A DNA stretch of 46,109 nucleotides from WHTX01 sp038255145. Lineage in GTDB: Bacteria > Actinomycetota > Acidimicrobiia > Acidimicrobiales > CAIXPF01. The position numbers and the translations under genes are program-made. The stretch covers positions 1 to 46,109 of the forward strand of contig JBBSLP010000048.1 of the NCBI GenBank assembly GCA_038255145.1, read 5' to 3'. Below are positions 43,312-46,109 of this stretch, one piece after another (within the stretch, counting starts at the first letter, position 1; every line of letters begins with the position of its first letter). Below the pieces are notes generated by a model that was not told the DNA's origin, searched no databases, and saw only the letters and a list, made by a program, of their open reading frames with translations.

Positions 43312-43409
43312 CGCCCGACCGTACCGGTCCTTCGGTCCCCTTCCCTGTCCTACGTCCTCGATAGGGTCGGCGGGGCCTCCCCGCGCACCGCTCGATCCTG
43401 GCGAGACCC

Positions 43410-46064
43410 ATGACGAACCAACCCCACCGACGCAAGCTGACCGACCACCTGCGCGACTGGGACGCCGACCAGCTCGCCGCGTTGCTGGTGCGCCGGCCCG
43501 ACCTGGTCCGGCCCAAGCCGCCGGCCGACATCGCCGAACTGGCCGACCGAGCCCAGCAGCGCAACAGCGTGGCCGCCGCCATCCGGGGCATCACCCTGCC
43601 CCAGCAGCTCCTGCTGCAGGTCGTCCTCTGCTACCCGCCGGCCACCCCGCTGGTCGAGATCCATGCCGCCCTGCCCGATGGGGTGACCCCCGCCGACGTC
43701 GAGCCCGTCTTCACCGGCCTCGAGGAAGCTGCCCTCGTCTGGCGCCACGGGGACCGCGTGCACTGCCCGGGCATGGTGCGCCAGCAGTGCCCCAGCGGCC
43801 TGGGCCCGACCCTCGACGTGCTGCTCAGGGACCAGCGGGCCGAGTACCTCCAGTACGTCCTCGACCGCGTTCGCAACGAGCTGTCCACCCAGCGCGGGTT
43901 GGAGCTTCCCCCGCCCACACGACCGTTCGGACGATCGCCGCGCAAGGCCGAGTTGGTCGACGAGCTCATGGCGGTGTTGTGCACCCCCGGTGCCGTCACC
44001 ACCCTCGTGAACGCGGCTCCCGAGAAGGCGGTCGAGATGGCCGTCTGGATGTCCATCTACCACCCGGTGATCGAGGTGCAGCAGGGCCTGTACTTCGCGC
44101 CGGACCGAGCTGGCCGCCACGGTGACGATCCCGCCTACTGGCTGTTCGAGCGGGGGCTGCTGTTGCCCACCAAGGAGTTCGGCGTGGCCGCCCAGCCCCG
44201 CGAGGTCACCCTCGCGCTGCGGGGCGGGCGACCCGTGGCCGACCTGGCGCTGGCATGCCCACCCCTGGTCACCGCCACCGCCGACCGCTCCCGGGCCGAC
44301 GGGAACGGCGCCGCCCGGGCCCTGCTGACCATGGATCGCCTGGCCGACCTGCTCGAACGGTGGGCGGCCCAACCGGCCAAGGAGCTCAAGGCCGGCGGCC
44401 TCGGTGTGACCGTCATGAAGCAGGTGGCGGCCGAGCTCGAGACCGATGTGGAAGAGGCCGCCCGCCTCGTCGAGCTGCTGTACCTGGCCGGTCTGATCCG
44501 CTCGACCGTGGTCACCAGCGGGCGGGGGCGCAACACCACCTACGACCAGGTCGTCTCCCCCACCGACGTGGCTGCCGGGTGGTCGACCCAGCCGCCCGTC
44601 CGACGCTGGCAACAGCTGGCCACGGCCTGGCTGCGGGCCCAGGTGTGGCCCAGCGGCACGGGTCGACGAGACCCCGAGGGGCGCGCCGTGGCCGTGATCG
44701 GGGGCTTCACCGCGCCCGAGACATCAGAACGACGCCACCAGGCCCTCGACGCCCTGACCGGGTTGGCGGCCGACGAGGTCACCACCCCGCAGGCGCTGGC
44801 CGATGTCCTCATGTGGCACCAGCCGCTGCCCTGGCTGGTCACGGGCGCCGACGACGGGCCCACGGCGGTGGCCTGGATCTGGGTCGAGGCCGAGCTGCTG
44901 GGCGTGGTCGCCGACGGCGGCCTGACCACCGCGGGCCGGGCCCTGCTGGCCCGCGACCACGACGGCGCCGAAGCGGCCTTCGAGGCCGCCCTGCCCCCGC
45001 CGGTGTCCAGGTTCACCCTCCAGGCCGACCTCACCGCCACCGTGGTCGGTGCCCTGGAACGTGACGTGCTCATCGAGTTGCGCCTGGTGGCCGACCTCGA
45101 ATCGTCGGGGGTGGCATCGACGTTCCGCTTCTCGGATGCCTCGGTGCGTCGGGCGCTCGACGCCGGCCACGACGCCGCGGCCATCTTGGCCTTCCTCGAG
45201 GCCCACTCGACCAAGGGCGTGCCCCGACCCCTGTCGTACCTGGTCACCGACGTGGCCAGACGCTACGGCCAGCTCCAGGTGGGCTCGGCCCTGTCCTTCG
45301 TGACCAGCGACGACCCCGCCACCCTGGCCGACGCCTGCTCGCACCGAAAGACCAAGAAGCTGGGCCTACGTCTGCTGGCGCCCACCGTGGCCGTCAGCCG
45401 GCTGGCCCCGGCCAAGGTCATGGCTGGGCTGCGCGACGCGGGCTTCCTGCCCGCCGAGGACGGGGTCGACCTCGCCACCATCGCGCTGACCGCGGCCGCC
45501 ACCGCCGCCAGTGGGGCGAGCCCCGTGGTCGACCTGCCCGAGCGCTTCCCCGCCCAGGGGCCTCGGCGGGGAACGGCCGCACCGCTCCATCCCAACGAGG
45601 CCGCGGCGCTGGCGCTGACCATCATCAGCGAACGGAGGCCCAGCTCAAACCCGGCCAAGGGCGGAGGCGGACTCGGCGAGCAGCTCGAGCTCATCTCGGG
45701 TCCGGGGATGCTGCGCTACCTCGACGGTGAGGCGCGCGACGAGGACCTCGACGACGACGACGACCTCGACGACGAGGTCCTCGACGCGGTCGAAGACCTC
45801 CGTGCCCTGGAGGACCTGTTCGCCATCGCCGCGGCCCGGGGCGAGGCCCTGGCCCTGGTGGGGACCAACGAGGTCGGCGAGGAGCAGGAACCGATCCTGT
45901 TGATGGTCACCGAATGGGCCAACGGCTACGTGACCGGCATGGACCTGCGGGACGGGTCGACGACCACCATCCACGTCCTCGACATCGCAGCTGCGATGTC
46001 CCTGGGCGCGGTGTCCGGCCTCGACCTGGCGCCCCGCCGGGGCAACGGCCGACGACGGCGATGA
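43410..46064 (+). CDS. Helicase-associated-domain protein (PF13625 type, Rv0862c-like, 884 aa)
   Basis: The N-terminal helical region (RRKLTDHLRDWDADQLAALL, ITLPQQLLLQVVLCYPPATP) contains winged-helix-like units. The C-terminal third carries the helicase-C-like domain FTLQADLTATVVGALERDVL, FRFSDASVRRALDAGHDAAA, PRPLSYLVTDVARRYGQLQV. A final part has a Glu/Asp run (DEDLDDDDDLDDEVLDAVED) and a WYL-like end (EPILLMVTEWANGYVTGMDL). Actinobacterial homologues are commonly found next to an XPB-type helicase, and a DNA-repair accessory role is assumed. The ATG is preceded by a weak GCGAGA site. Nothing follows in the remaining 45 bp of the window. Confidence 0.85.
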   Translation: MTNQPHRRKLTDHLRDWDADQLAALLVRRPDLVRPKPPADIAELADRAQQRNSVAAAIRGITLPQQLLLQVVLCYPPATPLVEIHAALPDGVTPADVEPVFTGLEEAALVWRHGDRVHCPGMVRQQCPSGLGPTLDVLLRDQRAEYLQYVLDRVRNELSTQRGLELPPPTRPFGRSPRKAELVDELMAVLCTPGAVTTLVNAAPEKAVEMAVWMSIYHPVIEVQQGLYFAPDRAGRHGDDPAYWLFERGLLLPTKEFGVAAQPREVTLALRGGRPVADLALACPPLVTATADRSRADGNGAARALLTMDRLADLLERWAAQPAKELKAGGLGVTVMKQVAAELETDVEEAARLVELLYLAGLIRSTVVTSGRGRNTTYDQVVSPTDVAAGWSTQPPVRRWQQLATAWLRAQVWPSGTGRRDPEGRAVAVIGGFTAPETSERRHQALDALTGLAADEVTTPQALADVLMWHQPLPWLVTGADDGPTAVAWIWVEAELLGVVADGGLTTAGRALLARDHDGAEAAFEAALPPPVSRFTLQADLTATVVGALERDVLIELRLVADLESSGVASTFRFSDASVRRALDAGHDAAAILAFLEAHSTKGVPRPLSYLVTDVARRYGQLQVGSALSFVTSDDPATLADACSHRKTKKLGLRLLAPTVAVSRLAPAKVMAGLRDAGFLPAEDGVDLATIALTAAATAASGASPVVDLPERFPAQGPRRGTAAPLHPNEAAALALTIISERRPSSNPAKGGGGLGEQLELISGPGMLRYLDGEARDEDLDDDDDLDDEVLDAVEDLRALEDLFAIAAARGEALALVGTNEVGEEQEPILLMVTEWANGYVTGMDLRDGSTTTIHVLDIAAAMSLGAVSGLDLAPRRGNGRRRR

Positions 46065-46109
46065 TGCCCTCCACCCTGCACCAGAGGACCCAACACCGAC
46101 CGGCCCTGC

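Overview
The window is a 46 kb stretch of very GC-rich DNA with strong G/C third-position bias, many GTG starts, short gaps and frequent 4-base gene overlaps. Several genes are of types common in F420-using Actinobacteria: three luciferase-like flavin/F420 oxidoreductases, a deazaflavin-dependent nitroreductase-family protein, a DUF3140 protein and an Rv0862c-like helicase-associated protein. Together these point to an actinobacterium, plausibly of the Acidimicrobiia; the exact lineage is inference. No rRNA, tRNA or CRISPR array was seen.

Layout. (1) 1-4751: accessory catabolic genes: an NTF2-like protein, three luciferase-like oxidoreductases (one broken by a single in-frame TAG), a truncated GNAT remnant and a small PLAT/LH2 protein. 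(2) 4881-7100: a secreted Ca-dependent PI-PLC fused to a lectin-like beta-propeller. (3) 7180-11261: a tight five-gene operon in which an APH-like phosphotransferase plus a small helical protein occurs twice, around an AttH/CrtC-like protein. (4) 11395-15835 (minus): a membrane Ser/Thr kinase, a repeat-rich anchored surface protein and a diguanylate cyclase, the last two translationally coupled. (5) 15981-17217: a decayed LPG-synthase-type membrane protein gene. (6) 17277-25386: a complete four-gene Wadjet type III anti-plasmid system in the order jetC-jetA-jetB-jetD. JetC carries Asn in place of the invariant Walker A lysine. (7) 25495-26297: a truncated antitoxin-like remnant and a decayed MFS transporter gene. 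(8) 26513-29178 (minus): an O6-alkylguanine transferase, an SPFH/flotillin protein and its NfeD-like partner. (9) 29280-38887 (minus): a four-gene operon encoding a small membrane protein, a vWA-domain receptor-like protein, an 1111-residue tubulin-like GTPase and a 957-residue membrane protein of no known family. This is the best candidate for an undescribed system. (10) 39307-43311: small accessory genes (deazaflavin reductase, TPR fragment, DUF1801, DUF3140), gene remnants and a VapBC toxin-antitoxin pair. (11) 43410-46064: a helicase-associated-domain protein.

How the genes fit together. The Wadjet operon is bordered on both sides by gene wreckage, as expected of a turnover-prone defence island, and the JetC P-loop substitution suggests the system may itself be newly inactivated. 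The vWA/tubulin-like operon looks like an envelope-linked nucleotide-dependent machine: an outside vWA sensor or adhesion domain crosses the membrane to a long cytoplasmic tail and is coupled to a cytoplasmic tubulin-like GTPase. The SPFH/NfeD pair lies 101 bp downstream on the same strand and may be part of the same transcription unit. Several starts here sit exactly 6 nt after a TANNNT -10 box, which implies leaderless transcription as a common mode in this genome.
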